Notes under the pieces: generated by a model | Told to the model about the DNA's origin: nothing | The model's database searches: none | Seen by the model: the letters and a program-made list of their open reading frames with translations, nothing else | Shown here: piece after piece, positions 63,250-64,000 of the stretch | Layout: every line of letters begins with the position of its first letter | Position numbering within the stretch: position 1 is the stretch's first letter | NCBI GenBank assembly: GCA_013376735.1 | Contig: VINJ01000001.1 | Span: forward strand, 2,108,001 to 2,172,000 | Source of the DNA: a bacterium Scap17 | GTDB taxonomy: Bacteria > Pseudomonadota > Gammaproteobacteria > Pseudomonadales > Halomonadaceae | Reading direction: 5' to 3' | DNA length: 64,000 bases | Translations under genes and position numbers: made by a program

Positions 63250-64000
63250 ATGATGACCGCAGACGCCCCATCCTCCCGACCTTCGGCTGCGCCTGACGCG
63301 ACCTGGTCAAGCGATCAGCAGTGGTTGAACCTGAGTGCCGATGGCATCCAGCTGCAGCTGGATCTCGCCGATGGCCTGCTCAAGCTGGCCCATTTCGGGC
63401 GCATCGCGCCCATCAATCCGGCTCAGCACCGCCTGATGAGCGCTGCTGCCACGCCCCAGGCCAGCCTGGATCAGCTGCCGCCCAACACCCTGTTCAATGA
63501 TGCCGGACTCGGCTTTGCCGGCTATCCGGCGCTGATCGGTGATCGCGAAGGCCGCGACTGGCTGACGGCGATGCGCCTTTCGGATGTGGCCTGCTCGACG
63601 GATGCCTCCGGCGCTCACGCCCGCCTGACGCTTCGCGACAGCCTGAGCGAGCTGGAAGTGCTGCTCGCGCTGACCGTCACCCACGAGGGCGTATTGCGTC
63701 AGCAGACGACCCTGACCAATCAGTCTTCAGCGCCCTACCGGCTCGAATGGCTGGCAGCCACCTGCCTGCCGTTGCCGGTCCGCTTCGAGGAATGCCTGAG
63801 CTTCGGTGGCCGCTGGGTGCAGGAATTCACCGAGACGCGTCATCGTCTCAGCGAAGGCACCTTCACGCTCGAGAACCGTCGCGGCCGCAGCTCGCATCAA
63901 CGTGTGCCGACACTGATCACCGGCACACCAGGCTTCAGCGAGCAGCGTGGCGAAGTCATCACCGCGCATCTGGCGTGGAGCGGCAACCATCGCGCCCTGA
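63250..64000 (+). CDS. alpha-galactosidase, N-terminal part (runs off the window)
   Basis: At least 250 codons, open at the window end. After about 20 Ser/Pro/Ala-rich residues the text (WLNLSADGIQLQLDLADGLLKLAHFGRI; LTVTHEGVLRQQTTLTNQSSAPYRLEWLAATCLPLP; ECLSFGGRWVQEF) fits the N-terminal beta-sandwich of GH36 alpha-galactosidases; the catalytic barrel lies outside. No signal peptide, so it is probably cytoplasmic. Supplies galactose to the pathway. ATG 63250 or 63253. Confidence 0.7.
   Translation, partial: MMTADAPSSRPSAAPDATWSSDQQWLNLSADGIQLQLDLADGLLKLAHFGRIAPINPAQHRLMSAAATPQASLDQLPPNTLFNDAGLGFAGYPALIGDREGRDWLTAMRLSDVACSTDASGAHARLTLRDSLSELEVLLALTVTHEGVLRQQTTLTNQSSAPYRLEWLAATCLPLPVRFEECLSFGGRWVQEFTETRHRLSEGTFTLENRRGRSSHQRVPTLITGTPGFSEQRGEVITAHLAWSGNHRAL

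Overview
The window reads like chromosomal DNA of a moderately halophilic gammaproteobacterium of the Halomonadaceae, most plausibly a Cobetia- or Halomonas-type organism. The grounds are a complete ectoine operon, high-GC coding style, TRAP transport, NfuA/SufE/CysI-DUF934 gene types typical of Oceanospirillales, and several cyclic-di-GMP proteins. This is inferred from protein character, not from a marker gene. No rRNA, tRNA or CRISPR array was seen.

Layout. (1) 33-1685: an IS3-family element. (2) 1931-6016: a TAXI-type TRAP transporter (binding protein plus fused permease). (3) 6373-11264: PIN-PhoH ATPase, a KfrA-like coiled-coil DNA-binding protein divergent from a tyrosine recombinase, and SufE. 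(4) 11460-12592: a RES/Xre toxin-antitoxin pair. (5) 12755-19517: a zinc-homeostasis block (yidD, hisI, znuB, znuC, znuA, a pyrC-type dihydroorotase and zur on the minus strand; a DUF1826 gene on the plus strand) with two candidate Zur boxes. (6) 19599-23112: an ATP-grasp ligase, a 7TM inactive-transglutaminase membrane protein and a retropepsin-like lipoprotein. (7) 24244-26849: a DUF3833 lipoprotein and a GAF protein with degenerate GGDEF and EAL domains. (8) 27126-29797: ectC, ectB, ectA. (9) 30134-38631: an active-looking diguanylate cyclase, nfuA, metH and a MATE efflux protein. (10) 38829-49628: a signalling cluster of two paralogous periplasmic binding proteins and a membrane GGDEF/EAL receptor, hit twice by the same IS3-family element; the second copy is itself split by an IS66-family element. 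(11) 50478-54340: cysI-DUF934 and small genes. (12) 54805-57186: a Cache/HD-domain sensor. (13) 57562-64000: a galactonate catabolic operon (GntR/FCD regulator, dgoD, SDR, dgoK, dgoA, SMP-30 lactonase, start of an alpha-galactosidase).

The three IS3-family copies encode identical proteins and have identical ends. Each is bounded by its own perfect 4-bp target duplication (TGCG, TCGG, ATTG). Removing each element plus one duplication restores an uninterrupted reading frame for the binding protein (423 aa) and for the receptor (806 aa). The ancestral locus was therefore an intact three-gene sensory operon, broken recently. The IS66-family element (2427 bp, 8-bp duplication GCTGAGTT) sits inside the third IS3 copy, which gives a relative order of insertion.

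Functionally, the zinc block can be read as one regulon: uptake (ZnuABC), control (Zur) and a dihydroorotase whose usual H-x-H metal motif reads Q-V-H, as expected of a back-up enzyme used when zinc is short. The dgo block encodes a complete route from alpha-galactosides through galactose, galactonolactone, galactonate, KDGal and KDPGal to pyruvate and glyceraldehyde-3-phosphate, behind a palindromic operator.
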